Part shown: positions 54,529 through 62,986 of the stretch, one piece after another
Layout of the letters: each line of letters opens with the position of its first letter
How positions within the stretch are numbered: the stretch's first letter is position 1
Source of the DNA: Micromonospora sp. FIMYZ51
GTDB taxonomy: Bacteria > Actinomycetota > Actinomycetes > Mycobacteriales > Micromonosporaceae
Reading direction: 5' to 3'
DNA length: 64,000 bases
Assembly: GCF_038246755.1 (NCBI RefSeq)
Contig: NZ_CP134706.1
Coordinates: 2,480,001-2,544,000, forward strand
Notes under the pieces: generated by a model
What the model saw: the letters and a program-made list of their open reading frames with translations, nothing else
Told to the model about the DNA's origin: nothing
The model's database searches: none
Translations under genes and position numbers: made by a program

Positions 54529-55425
54529 TCATGATCCCTTGACCGTACGCGGCTTCCGCACGATCGCCACCGGCGACTCGGCGTGGTGCAGCACCGCGTG
54601 GCTGACCGAGCCGAGCAGCAGCCCGCCCAGCGCGCCCCGCCCGCGTGCGCCGACCACCACCAGTTGCGCGGTGCGGGACTGTTCCACAAGCGCCCCGCCG
54701 GGGGAGCCGCGGACCAGCCGCTGCCGCACGGTCACCTCCGGATAGCGCTCGGACCAGCCGGCCACCGATTCGGCGAGGACGCGCTCCTCCTGCTCCCGGA
54801 AGGCGTCCAGGTCGTAGACCAGCGGCAGGATGTCGCCGGGGCCGACCGGCGTCGGATACAGCCAGGCGTGCACCGCGATCAGCTCGGTGTCCCGCCGGGA
54901 CGCCTCCGCGAACGCGAACGCCACCGCCTGTTCGGAGAGTTCCGAGCCGTCGACACCGACCACCACCGGACCGCTCGCCGGCACCTCGCCCCGGATCACC
55001 AGCACCGGGCAGTCGGCGTGCGCGCTCACCTGCACGGCGGTCGAGCCGAGCAGCAGTCCGGCGAAACCGCCGAGGCCCCGGCTGCCGAGCACCACCAACT
55101 CGGCGGCGCTGGACTCCGCGAGCAGGACCGCGCTCGCCGCGCCGGGGACCACCGCACCGTCCACGGTCACCTCCGGCGCCACCTTGTGGGCCTCGGCCAC
55201 CGCCTCGTTGACGTGCTGCCACGCCTGGTTGCGCAGGCCGGCGTCGGCGGGCGCGCCGGGGGCCGGGCCGAGCGGCACCCGCATCAGCGGCCAGATGAAC
55301 GCGTGCACGATCCGCAGCGGGCAGCCCCGCTCCGCGGCCTCGCGCGCGGCGGCTCGGACCGCCTGCAAGGCCACCTCGGAACCGTCCGTACCCACCACGA
55401 CTGGGGCTGCCATGTTGCTGGTCAT
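54529..55425 (-). CDS. Universal stress protein, tandem UspA domains (second copy)
   Basis: A 298-residue tandem UspA protein, related to but distinct from its neighbour. Domain 1 (7-150) has VVVGTDGSEVALQ and GSRGLGGFAGLLLGS; domain 2 (153-298) has VVVGVDGSELSEQ and GARGRGALGGLLLGS, both ATP-binding. The ATG has GAGGAGGAG about 4 bases upstream. It lies 20 bases behind the P-type ATPase gene and leads into the first USP, so the three are probably one transcript. The pair may have arisen by duplication. Confidence 0.93.
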   Translation of the reverse strand: MTSNMAAPVVVGTDGSEVALQAVRAAAREAAERGCPLRIVHAFIWPLMRVPLGPAPGAPADAGLRNQAWQHVNEAVAEAHKVAPEVTVDGAVVPGAASAVLLAESSAAELVVLGSRGLGGFAGLLLGSTAVQVSAHADCPVLVIRGEVPASGPVVVGVDGSELSEQAVAFAFAEASRRDTELIAVHAWLYPTPVGPGDILPLVYDLDAFREQEERVLAESVAGWSERYPEVTVRQRLVRGSPGGALVEQSRTAQLVVVGARGRGALGGLLLGSVSHAVLHHAESPVAIVRKPRTVKGS

Positions 55426-55445
55426 CGTCTCCTCCTCGTCCGTTG

Positions 55446-58067
55446 TCAGCCTGACTCACCGGGCGGTGTCACGGACCCGCACCGCCGTTTCCGGGCGCCG
55501 ATCTGCCGGCTCAGCCACAGCACCAGACCCGGCAGGGTGCTCACCACGGCGCAGGCGAGCAGCTCCACCGCGCTGAGCGCCTCGGTGCCGAGCAACTCCC
55601 GCAGCGGCGGCACCAGCACCCCGGCTACCTGTAGCAGGGCGGAGGCGGCCACGGCCAGCGGCAACGCCGGATTGCTCCGCCGTGCGCCCGCCGGCCGGGG
55701 GGCCCGGACCGCCAGCGCCACCCCGAGTTGGGCGAGGCCCAGCACCACGAACACCACCGACTGCCAGGGCCGGTCCCACCGTGCGGCGAGTACGCCCGCG
55801 CCGAGCGTCACCGCCGAGATCAGCGCGCCGGTGACCAGGATCTGCCGGCCGAGCCCGGCGCCCAGCACCGACTCCCGGGGCGAGCGCGGTGCCCGGCGCA
55901 GTGTCCCGGGCTCGGCCGGCTCGGCACCCAGGGCGACTCCCGGCACGCCATGGGTGAGCAGGTTGATCCAGAGGATCTGTGCCGGCAGCAGCGGCACGGG
56001 CAGCCCGAACAGCGGCCCGAGCAGCATCACCGCGATCTCGGCCAGCCCGCCGGAGAGGGCGTAGCGCAGGAACCGGCGGATGTTGTCGTAGATCCGGCGT
56101 CCCTCGCCGATCGCGGTGGTCACGGTCGACAGTTCGTCGTCGACCAGGACCAGGTCGGCCGCCTGGCGGGCCACCTCGGTGCCGCCACCCATGGCCACGC
56201 CGATGTCGGCCCGCCGCAGCGCTGGCGCGTCGTTGACCCCGTCGCCGGTCATCGCCACCACGTGCCCCCGCGACTGCAACCCGGCGATGATGTCGAGCTT
56301 CTGCTCCGGCTGGGTACGCGCGAACACCCGCGCGGCCGGGGGCGCGTCGGCGGGATCGCCGGTGTCGCCGCGTACCACCGGATCGCCCTCGCGCCAGAGG
56401 CCGAGTCGACCGGCGATCGTCGCCGCGGTGGCCGGGTGGTCGCCGGTGACAAGCATCAGCTGAACCCCGGCGTCGGCGAGGCCGTCGGCGGTGTCCGGCG
56501 CACCGGCGCGCAGTGGGTCACCGACCGCGACCAGTCCCACCGGGCGCAGTCCCTGCGGTCGGGCGGGATCGGTGGGCGGGGTGTCGACCAGGGCCACCGC
56601 CAGTGCGAGCACCCGCAGCCCGTCGGCGGCCAGCCGGTGCGCGGCGGCGCTCAGCGTGGCCAACTCGTCGGCGGTGGCGTCGAGCAGGGGTGCGGTGAGC
56701 ACGCTCTCCGGGGCACCCTTGCACACCACCAGGTAGCGGCCGTCACAGGAGCGGTGCACCGTGGTCATCCGGCGCAGCTGCTGATCGAAGGGGTGTTCGG
56801 CGATCCGGGGCCAGGCCCGGCGGGTCGCCTCGGGGTCCAGGGCGCATCGGGCGGCGAAGGCCACCAGCGCCGCCTCCAACGGATCACCGACGGCGCCCCA
56901 TGCCGGCCGTTCGTCGTTCGGCGGGGCCAGGGTCGCGTCGTTGCACAGCAGCCCGGCTCGGGCCAGCTGGCGCAGCTCGTCCGGCGCGGTCACCTGGACG
57001 CCGTCCCGGTGCACCGCACCGTGCGGGGCGTACCCGCTGCCGGTGATCGTGAACTGGGCGTCGTCGGCGGTGACCGCCTGCTGTACGGCCATCCGACCCT
57101 CGGTGAGCGTGCCGGTCTTGTCCGAGGCGATCACGGTGACCGAGCCGAGCGTCTCCACCGCGTGCAACCGGCGGGGGATCGCCCGGGCGGCGGCCATCCG
57201 ACGCGCGCCGAGCGCCAGGGCCAGCGTGACGACCGCGGGCAGCGACTCCGGCACGGCGGCCACCACCAGGCTCACCGCGGTGACCGCCATGTCCACCACC
57301 GGCCGCCCGCCGAGCACGCCGACGGCGAAAACCAGCCCGGAGAGGAGGACGGCGACCAGGCCGAGGATCCGGCCGAGGGAGTTGAGGCGGCGTTGCAGCG
57401 GCGTGGCGGCCGGTCGGGTGGTGGCCGCCAGGGTGGCGATCCGGCCCAGCGCGCTCGCCGGCCCGGTACGCAGCACCGTGCCGGCGCCCCGACCGGTGGT
57501 CACCACCGTGCCGGCGCTGGCGTCGTCGCCGACCGCGCGGTCCACCGAGACCGACTCGCCGGTCAGCGCCGACTCGTCCAGGGTCAGCCGGTTCGCGGCG
57601 TCGAGCAGCAGGTCGGCCGGCACCACGTCACCGGCCTCCAGCCGGACGTGGTCGCCCCGGACCAGTTCGGCGGCGGGCAGCACCTCGTCCTGACCGTCAC
57701 GGACCACCCGGGCGGTCGGCGCGGCGAGCTGGTCGAGCGCGGCGATGGCCCGGTCGGCGCGTACCTCCTGAACCACCCCGATCGCGGTGTTGACCGCGAC
57801 GACGAGCAGGATCACCGCCGTGTCCGGGTAGTCCCGCAGCGCGGTGGTGACCACCGCGGCGGCCAGCAGCAGGGCGACCAGGGGATCGGTGAGCTGCCGC
57901 AGGATCCGGCCGGCCAGGTGCCGGCGGGGCGGTGCGGCGGCGACGTTCGGCCCGTCGACGCGCAACCGCCGCGCCGCCTCGGCCGAACTGAGCCCGACGC
58001 CCTGTCCCGCCGTCTCGACGGCCTCCGTGCGTACGTTTCCGCCCGCGAACTGGACCTGTCCGGTCAC
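55446..58067 (-). CDS. P-type cation-transporting ATPase (P2, Ca2+/Mg2+-like)
   Basis: An 873-residue membrane pump. The N-terminal cation-ATPase domain has GLSSAEAARRLRVDGPNV, the actuator LTLDESALTGES (TGE loop), the phosphorylated Asp316 in SDKTGTLTEG, the nucleotide domain KGAPES, the hinge TGDGVNDAPALRRADIGVAMG and about ten membrane helices. Membrane helix 4 has VPESLPAVVTLALALG (PEGLP-type ion site, here PESLP), which fits P2-type calcium or related cations rather than heavy metals. GTG 58067 is preferred because GGAG lies 6 bases upstream; GTG 58079 is an alternative. It heads the ATPase-USP-USP unit. Confidence 0.93.
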   Translation of the reverse strand: MTGQVQFAGGNVRTEAVETAGQGVGLSSAEAARRLRVDGPNVAAAPPRRHLAGRILRQLTDPLVALLLAAAVVTTALRDYPDTAVILLVVAVNTAIGVVQEVRADRAIAALDQLAAPTARVVRDGQDEVLPAAELVRGDHVRLEAGDVVPADLLLDAANRLTLDESALTGESVSVDRAVGDDASAGTVVTTGRGAGTVLRTGPASALGRIATLAATTRPAATPLQRRLNSLGRILGLVAVLLSGLVFAVGVLGGRPVVDMAVTAVSLVVAAVPESLPAVVTLALALGARRMAAARAIPRRLHAVETLGSVTVIASDKTGTLTEGRMAVQQAVTADDAQFTITGSGYAPHGAVHRDGVQVTAPDELRQLARAGLLCNDATLAPPNDERPAWGAVGDPLEAALVAFAARCALDPEATRRAWPRIAEHPFDQQLRRMTTVHRSCDGRYLVVCKGAPESVLTAPLLDATADELATLSAAAHRLAADGLRVLALAVALVDTPPTDPARPQGLRPVGLVAVGDPLRAGAPDTADGLADAGVQLMLVTGDHPATAATIAGRLGLWREGDPVVRGDTGDPADAPPAARVFARTQPEQKLDIIAGLQSRGHVVAMTGDGVNDAPALRRADIGVAMGGGTEVARQAADLVLVDDELSTVTTAIGEGRRIYDNIRRFLRYALSGGLAEIAVMLLGPLFGLPVPLLPAQILWINLLTHGVPGVALGAEPAEPGTLRRAPRSPRESVLGAGLGRQILVTGALISAVTLGAGVLAARWDRPWQSVVFVVLGLAQLGVALAVRAPRPAGARRSNPALPLAVAASALLQVAGVLVPPLRELLGTEALSAVELLACAVVSTLPGLVLWLSRQIGARKRRCGSVTPPGESG

Positions 58068-58209
58068 CGGCCGCTCCACCCCGTCCGCCGGGCCGCCCCT
58101 ACGGCACGCCCGCTGTCATCCCAAGCCTCGCCCGGGTCGACCGCGACCGGCAGGGGCGATCCGCCCACGTGACCCGGGACCAACGGCCCTGCCGTGATCT
58201 TCACGCCCT

Positions 58210-58330
58210 GCGGCCCCGGCAACCGGCGGCGGCCCCGCGGCCCCGGCAACCGGCAGTGGTCCCGCAGGCCCCGGCCCCGGCAACCGGCGGCGGCCCCGCC
58301 GGTCCCGGGGGACCGGCGGGGCACTCGGTG
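58210..58330. repeat. GC-rich imperfect repeats between the ATPase and the small membrane-protein genes
   Basis: The segment CCCCGGCAACCGGC occurs at 58214, 58241 and 58275, each within a longer unit of ~27-34 bases rich in GGCGGCCCC. The end contains CCGGTCC-CGGG-GGACCGG, a palindrome. Beyond this I see nothing gene-like in the ~270-base gap (58068-58336). Confidence 0.6.
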
Positions 58331-58336
58331 CACCCG

Positions 58337-58804
58337 TCACCCGTTGACCACCAGCCGTCGGGCCCGCAGCAGTCGGGCCCACCAGGGTCGGGGTGCTTGC
58401 GGAGCCGGTGCGCGCACGCCACGGAGGCTGACCCAGCCGCCCGGTCCCATGGTCAACGTGCCGATCGCGGGTGGCCGGCGTCGGCCCAGCACCGCGACGC
58501 CGACGGTGACCAACCCGGCGGCCAGCACCGCGGCCGTCGCGACGAGCAGCCGGTCCGGGTCGGGCAGCGGCCGGTACCGGACCTCCCCGTCGCTGGCCAC
58601 GAAGACGCCGATCGGGCGTCCGTCGCGGGTCACCGGCACCAGCGCGGCGGGCGGCGTGCCGGGCAGCGGCAGCACCGGGCCGACCGGAGCCGGCGGTGCC
58701 TCGGCGACCGGCTGCGCCGGCTCGGGAGCCGGCCGCGCGGCCTCGGCGGACGGCCGGGGCGGGACCAGCGGCATCGGCCCGGTGGCGTTGAAGATCGCAG
58801 TCAT
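58337..58804 (-). CDS. Small single-pass membrane protein of unknown function
   Basis: A 155-residue protein. The N-terminal ~60 residues are Pro/Ala-rich and disordered (PLVPPRPSAEAARPAPEPAQP), followed by a short beta segment (ALVPVTRDGRPIGVFVASDGEVRYRPLPDPD), one membrane helix (LLVATAAVLAAGLVTVGVAVLG) and a basic C-terminus (PRPWWARLLRARRLVVNG). Its ribosome-binding site GGAGG overlaps the stop codon region of ppdK, 11 bases upstream, so it is translated with that enzyme. No family recognised. Confidence 0.6.
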   Translation of the reverse strand: MTAIFNATGPMPLVPPRPSAEAARPAPEPAQPVAEAPPAPVGPVLPLPGTPPAALVPVTRDGRPIGVFVASDGEVRYRPLPDPDRLLVATAAVLAAGLVTVGVAVLGRRRPPAIGTLTMGPGGWVSLRGVRAPAPQAPRPWWARLLRARRLVVNG

Positions 58805-58815
58805 CTCGGAACCTC

Positions 58816-61476
58816 CTATCGAGCGTCGGAGCCGGCGCAGGTGGGAACCACAGCGGCCCGGCCGGCGGCCAACCGGGCGATCGGCACCCGGTACGGCGAG
58901 CAGGAGACGTAGTCCAGTCCCGCCTCGGCGAAGAACTCCACCGACTCCGGGTCGCCGCCGTGTTCGCCGCAGACACCCACGGTCAGTTCCGGACGCGCGG
59001 CCCGGCCCTCGGTCACGGCCAGCCGGATCAACCGGCCCACCCCGGCGGTGTCGACGGTTTCGAACGGTGACGCCTCGACGATGCCCCGCTTCAGGTAGTC
59101 GCCGAGGAACGAGCCCTCCCCGTCGTCCCGGGAGAACGCCCAGGTGGTCTGGGTCAGGTCGTTGGTGCCGAGGGAGAAGAACTCGGCCTGGCGGGCGATC
59201 GGGCCGGCGGTCAGCGCCGCCCGGGGCGTCTCGACCATCGTGCCGATCGGGATCGGCGGGGCACCGGCGACGGTGGCCAGCACGTCAGCCACCTCGGCCC
59301 GTACCGCGGCCAGTTCCCGCACGTCGACGACGAGCGGCACCATGATCTCCGGGCGCGGGTCGCCGCCCTCGGCCACCCGCTGCGCCGCCGCCTCCGCGAC
59401 GGCCCGGACCTGCATCGCGAACAGCCCCGGCACGACCAGACCCAACCGGACCCCGCGCAGGCCCAGCATCGGGTTGCTCTCCTGCATGCGGCGGACCGCG
59501 GCCAGCAGCACCGCGTCGCGGCCCGGGTCCTGCCCCAGCGCCTGGGCCCGAGCGACCCGCTCGGCCAGTTCGGGAAGCGCGGGCAGGAACTCGTGCAGCG
59601 GCGGATCGAGCAACCGGATGGTGACCGGCAGGCCGTCCATCGCGGCGAGAATCGCGACGAAGTCCGCCCGCTGCAACGGCAGCAGTTCGGCAAGCGCGGC
59701 GGCGGTCTCGTCCGGGCCGTCGGCCAGGATCAGCCGCTCGACCAGGGACCGCCGGGCACCGAGGAACATGTGCTCGGTACGGCACAGCCCGACGCCGGCG
59801 GCACCCAGCGCCCGGGCCCGCGTCGCGTCGGCGGGGGTGTCGGCGTTGGCGCGTACGCCCAGCCGCCGCACCGCGTCGGCGTGCCGCAGCAGCCGGTCCA
59901 CGGCCGAGACCAGCCGGTCGGACTCCGGTGCCAGGTCACCGGCGAGGTAGCGGGTCACCGGGGAGGGCCGTACCGGAACCTCGCCGAGGTACACCTGGCC
60001 CGTGGTGCCGTCGATGGAGATCAGGTCGCCGGCCCGGACCGTTCGTTCGCCGACCCGGAACTCGCCGCGCTCCGGGTCGACCTCCAGCGCCTCCGCCCCG
60101 CACACGCAGGTGCGCCCCATGCCCCGGGCGACCACTGCGGCGTGTGAGGTCTTGCCGCCCCGGGCGGTGAGGATCCCGGCAGCGGCGATCATGCCCGGCA
60201 GGTCGTCCGGGTTGGTCTCGCGGCGCACCAGGATCACCGGCCCGTCCGCCGCCGTGGCGGCGGCGCTGTCGAAGACGACCCGACCGGCGGCTGCCCCGGG
60301 CGAGGCGCCGACCCCGGTGGCCAGCGGCTCCGGCGTGGCGTCCGGGTCGAAGGTGGGGAACATCAATTGGGCCAGTTGCGCCCCGGTGACCCGGGTCAAC
60401 GCCTCGTCCCAGCTGATCAGACCCTCGTCGGCCAGCTGCGCGGCGATCACGAACGCCGCCGCCGGGGTGCGCTTGCCGACCCGGGTCTGCAACATCCACA
60501 ACCGTCCCCGCTCGATGGTGAACTCCACGTCGCACAGGTCCCGGTAGTGCCGCTCAAGCGTCGTCATGATCCCGGTGAGCCGGCGGTAGCTGGCCGGATC
60601 GATGTGGGCCAGCTCGTCCAGCCCGACCGTGTTGCGGATCCCGGCCACCACATCCTCACCCTGGGCGTCCGGCAGGTAGTCGCCGTACACACCGGGAGCG
60701 CCGGTGGCCGGGTCGCGGGTGAACGCCACGCCGGTGCCCGAATCGGGGCCCAGGTTGCCGAAGACCATCGCCATCACGTTGACCGCGGTGCCCAGGTCGT
60801 CCGGGATGTGTTCGCGGTGCCGGTAGAGCACCGCGCGCTCGGCGTTCCACGACTCGAAGACCGCCCGGATCGCCAGGTACAGCTGCTCGTGCGGCGCCTG
60901 CGGGAAGTCATGACCGACCCGGTCGGCGAAGATCTTCTTGTACGTCTCGACAAGCCCGCTCAGCTGTTCCGCCGTCGGCCCGTCCGCACCGGCGGTGGCC
61001 CGCAACGCGGTCAGCTCCCGGTCGAACTCCTCGGCCGGTACGCCGTGCACCGTGCGGCCGAACATCTGGATCAACCGCCGGTACGAGTCCCAGGCGAACC
61101 GGTCGTCGCCACTGATCCGGGCCAGACCCGTCACGGTGGCGTCGTTGAGGCCGATGTCCAGGATCGTCTCCATCATCCCCGGCATCGAGTAGCGTCCGCC
61201 CGAGCGGACGGCCAGCAGCAGCGGCTCGACCGGGTCGCCAAGCCGCCGGCCCAGCCGCACCTCGATCTCCCTCAGGTGGGCGTTTACCTCGTCGAAGAGG
61301 CCCTCTGGCACACCCTCGCCGGCCAGGTAGGCCCGGCAGGCTTCCGTGCTGACGGTGAAGCCGGGCGGCACCGGCAAGCCGAGCCTGGTCATCTCGGCCA
61401 GATTGGCGCCCTTGCCGCCGAGCAGGTCGGCCAGGTCTCGGCCGCCCTCGATGAAGTCGTACACGTACCTGGTCAT
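58816..61476 (-). CDS. ppdK: Pyruvate, phosphate dikinase
   Basis: Interconverts pyruvate, ATP and phosphate with PEP, AMP and pyrophosphate; used for gluconeogenesis or pyrophosphate-linked energy saving. The 886-residue protein has the N-terminal ATP-grasp part (YVYDFIEGGRDLADLLGGKGANLAEMTRLGLPVPPGFTVST), the phosphohistidine His445 in GGKTSHAAVVARGMG, and the C-terminal PEP-binding barrel with LFAMQVRAVAEAA, FFSLGTNDLTQTTWAFSRDD and the catalytic Cys in VGVCGEHGGDPESVEFF. It is full length. ATG 61476 has GGAGG 7 bases upstream. It is the first gene of a leftward unit continuing to the P-type ATPase and USPs. Confidence 0.97.
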   Translation of the reverse strand: MTRYVYDFIEGGRDLADLLGGKGANLAEMTRLGLPVPPGFTVSTEACRAYLAGEGVPEGLFDEVNAHLREIEVRLGRRLGDPVEPLLLAVRSGGRYSMPGMMETILDIGLNDATVTGLARISGDDRFAWDSYRRLIQMFGRTVHGVPAEEFDRELTALRATAGADGPTAEQLSGLVETYKKIFADRVGHDFPQAPHEQLYLAIRAVFESWNAERAVLYRHREHIPDDLGTAVNVMAMVFGNLGPDSGTGVAFTRDPATGAPGVYGDYLPDAQGEDVVAGIRNTVGLDELAHIDPASYRRLTGIMTTLERHYRDLCDVEFTIERGRLWMLQTRVGKRTPAAAFVIAAQLADEGLISWDEALTRVTGAQLAQLMFPTFDPDATPEPLATGVGASPGAAAGRVVFDSAAATAADGPVILVRRETNPDDLPGMIAAAGILTARGGKTSHAAVVARGMGRTCVCGAEALEVDPERGEFRVGERTVRAGDLISIDGTTGQVYLGEVPVRPSPVTRYLAGDLAPESDRLVSAVDRLLRHADAVRRLGVRANADTPADATRARALGAAGVGLCRTEHMFLGARRSLVERLILADGPDETAAALAELLPLQRADFVAILAAMDGLPVTIRLLDPPLHEFLPALPELAERVARAQALGQDPGRDAVLLAAVRRMQESNPMLGLRGVRLGLVVPGLFAMQVRAVAEAAAQRVAEGGDPRPEIMVPLVVDVRELAAVRAEVADVLATVAGAPPIPIGTMVETPRAALTAGPIARQAEFFSLGTNDLTQTTWAFSRDDGEGSFLGDYLKRGIVEASPFETVDTAGVGRLIRLAVTEGRAARPELTVGVCGEHGGDPESVEFFAEAGLDYVSCSPYRVPIARLAAGRAAVVPTCAGSDAR

Positions 61477-61649
61477 GGCCCGGCCTCCAATTCGCCGTAA
61501 CTGCCTCTGACCTGTTGATAACAGCGCCGGGGACCACCGGGGCAGGGCCGAAGGCCGATCCGGCAGGGGCCACAGGTCCCCCGCCGGACGCGGCTGGTGG
61601 CGAGCACCGCTTCCGGTGGGTGGGGCCGGCGCTTGCGCACCTGGCCGCG

Positions 61650-61655
61650 TATGGT
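61650..61655 (+). promoter_or_regulatory. -10 element of a leaderless acetyltransferase transcript
   Basis: TATGGT lies exactly 6 bases before GTG 61662, without a ribosome-binding site. This supports the shorter start of the acetyltransferase gene. Confidence 0.5.
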
Positions 61656-61661
61656 CGGCCG

Positions 61662-62141
61662 GTGCCCGACGACCTGCGCCTGCGTCCGGTCGGCGAAGAC
61701 GACCTGGTGGAGTTCTTCGCCCAGCAACTCGATCCGGAGGCCAACCGGATGGCGGCCTTCGGCGCACCGGATCCGACCGACCGGCGGGCGTTCGCCGCAC
61801 ACTGGGTGCGCATCCTGACCGATCCGCGGATCGTGGCCCGGACCGTGACCGTGGACGACGAGGTGGTCGGGCACGTGCTGGCCTTTCCGGTGGGCGACCG
61901 GACCGAGGTCGGCTACTGGATCGACCGGTCCCGGTGGTCTCGCGGGTACGCCACCCGCGCGCTCGCCGCGCTGCTGCGCGAGGTCACCCACCGGCCGCTG
62001 TACGCCCGAACGGCTACCGACAACGCCGCCTCGCTGGCGGTGCTGCGCAAGTGCGGGTTCGTGGTGCGCGACACCGATCGGGCGTACGCCCCGGCTCGTG
62101 GCCACGACGTCGACGAGTACGTCCTGGAACTGCCCGACTGA
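61662..62141 (+). CDS. GNAT-family N-acetyltransferase
   Basis: A 159-residue acetyl-CoA-dependent N-acetyltransferase. It has the typical start LRLRPVGEDDLVEFFAQ, the beta-4 TVTVDDEVVGHVLAFPV, and the acetyl-CoA loop RTEVGYWIDRSRWSRGYATRALAALL (R-G-Y-A-T of the R/Q-x-x-G-x-G/A motif), then TATDNAASLAVLRKCGFVVRDTD. Substrate is unknown. The shorter GTG 61662 start is chosen because it begins the conserved core and has a leaderless -10 box; ATG 61515 would add a Pro/Gly-rich extension. It is divergent from ppdK. Confidence 0.88.
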   Translation: MPDDLRLRPVGEDDLVEFFAQQLDPEANRMAAFGAPDPTDRRAFAAHWVRILTDPRIVARTVTVDDEVVGHVLAFPVGDRTEVGYWIDRSRWSRGYATRALAALLREVTHRPLYARTATDNAASLAVLRKCGFVVRDTDRAYAPARGHDVDEYVLELPD

Positions 62142-62197
62142 CCGGTCCGCCGGCCCGGTCGGTGGCCACCCGCCTCGCCGTTGACCAGGGCGGCGAC

Positions 62198-62203
62198 TAC
62201 CCT
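62198..62203 (+). promoter_or_regulatory. -10 element of a leaderless YgjV-fusion transcript
   Basis: TACCCT is followed by 6 bases and GTG 62210, matching the leaderless geometry seen elsewhere in this window. Confidence 0.45.
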
Positions 62204-62209
62204 CGCGGG

Positions 62210-62851
62210 GTGAACTGGCTGGAACTTGTCGGCTGGGCCGGCTCGGCGCTGCTGGTCTGGTCCCTGCTACAGACGCGCATCCTGCGGCTGCGTGCCCTGA
62301 ACCTGGTCGGCTGTCTCGTGCTGATCGGCTACAACGCGGCGGTGCAGGTGTGGCCCATGGTGGGGCTCAACGTGGTGCTCGCCGTGATCAACCTCTGGTA
62401 TCTGCGGCGGTTGTTCACCACCCGGCACGACGAGCAGACCTACCAGGTGGTCGAGGTGGGCCCCGACGACGCGTTCCTGGCGCACACGCTGCGGGTGCAC
62501 GCCGCCGACATCGCCCGGTTCAACCCGGGCTTCCGGCCCGGCCCGGTGCCGGGTCGGTCGGCCTACCTCGTGGTCCGCGCCGACGAGGTGGTCGGCGTGG
62601 TGCTGGCCCGGGACGCGGGTGCCGGCGTCGCGCAGATCGATCTCGACTACGTCACCCCGTCGTTCCGGGACTTCACCCCGGGTGAGTTCGTCTACCGGCG
62701 CAGCAGTCTGTTCACCGACCGTGGTTTCCGCCGGGTGGTCAGCCCGCCGGGCATGATCGCCCCGTACTACCACCGTCTCGGCTTCCGCCGCGAGGGCCAC
62801 TCCTACGTCCTGGATCTGCCGAGCACCCCCCTCTCGCACACCAAACCCTGA
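62210..62851 (+). CDS. YgjV-like membrane segment fused to an acetyltransferase-like domain
   Basis: A 213-residue protein. Residues 1-70 form two or three membrane helices of YgjV type (LELVGWAGSALLVWSLLQTRILRLRALNLVGCLVLIGYNAAVQVWPMVGLNVVLAVINLWYLRRL). Residues ~80-205 look like a degraded GNAT fold (AYLVVRADEVVGVVLARDAG, FTDRGFRRVVSPPGMIAPYYHRLGFRREGHSYVLDLP, the last resembling the GNAT C-terminal YxKLGF motif). No clear acetyl-CoA loop is visible, so enzymatic activity is uncertain. GTG 62210 is chosen on the -10 position and the conserved membrane start. Confidence 0.7.
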   Translation: MNWLELVGWAGSALLVWSLLQTRILRLRALNLVGCLVLIGYNAAVQVWPMVGLNVVLAVINLWYLRRLFTTRHDEQTYQVVEVGPDDAFLAHTLRVHAADIARFNPGFRPGPVPGRSAYLVVRADEVVGVVLARDAGAGVAQIDLDYVTPSFRDFTPGEFVYRRSSLFTDRGFRRVVSPPGMIAPYYHRLGFRREGHSYVLDLPSTPLSHTKP

Positions 62852-62986
62852 CCCCTCCGGGCCGGTGGCGTAGGTGCCCGTCGGGAGATGGTTCACGGAC
62901 GGGGCGAATGGGCATAGGCACCGGCACGCCGGCGGGAGCCGCTGGCGGCGCCACCGGGCGCGGTCCAGCGAGAGGGAGAACCGGGC

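Noticed and set aside
55728..58172. 814-codon plus-strand ORF antisense to the P-type ATPase
   Set aside because: Composition (Gly, Arg, His, Gln rich) is typical of an antisense shadow. The ATPase on the minus strand has all family motifs.
58300..58330. Possible DosR-like palindrome (GGTCC-n4-GGACC) upstream of the P-type ATPase
   Set aside because: The arms do not match the GGGACTTTAGTCCC-type consensus, and the region is made of GC-rich repeats in which such palindromes arise by chance.
62852..62986. Possible riboswitch ahead of the CNNM/CorC gene
   Set aside because: I looked for M-box or other metal-riboswitch features and found no conserved core in these 135 bases.
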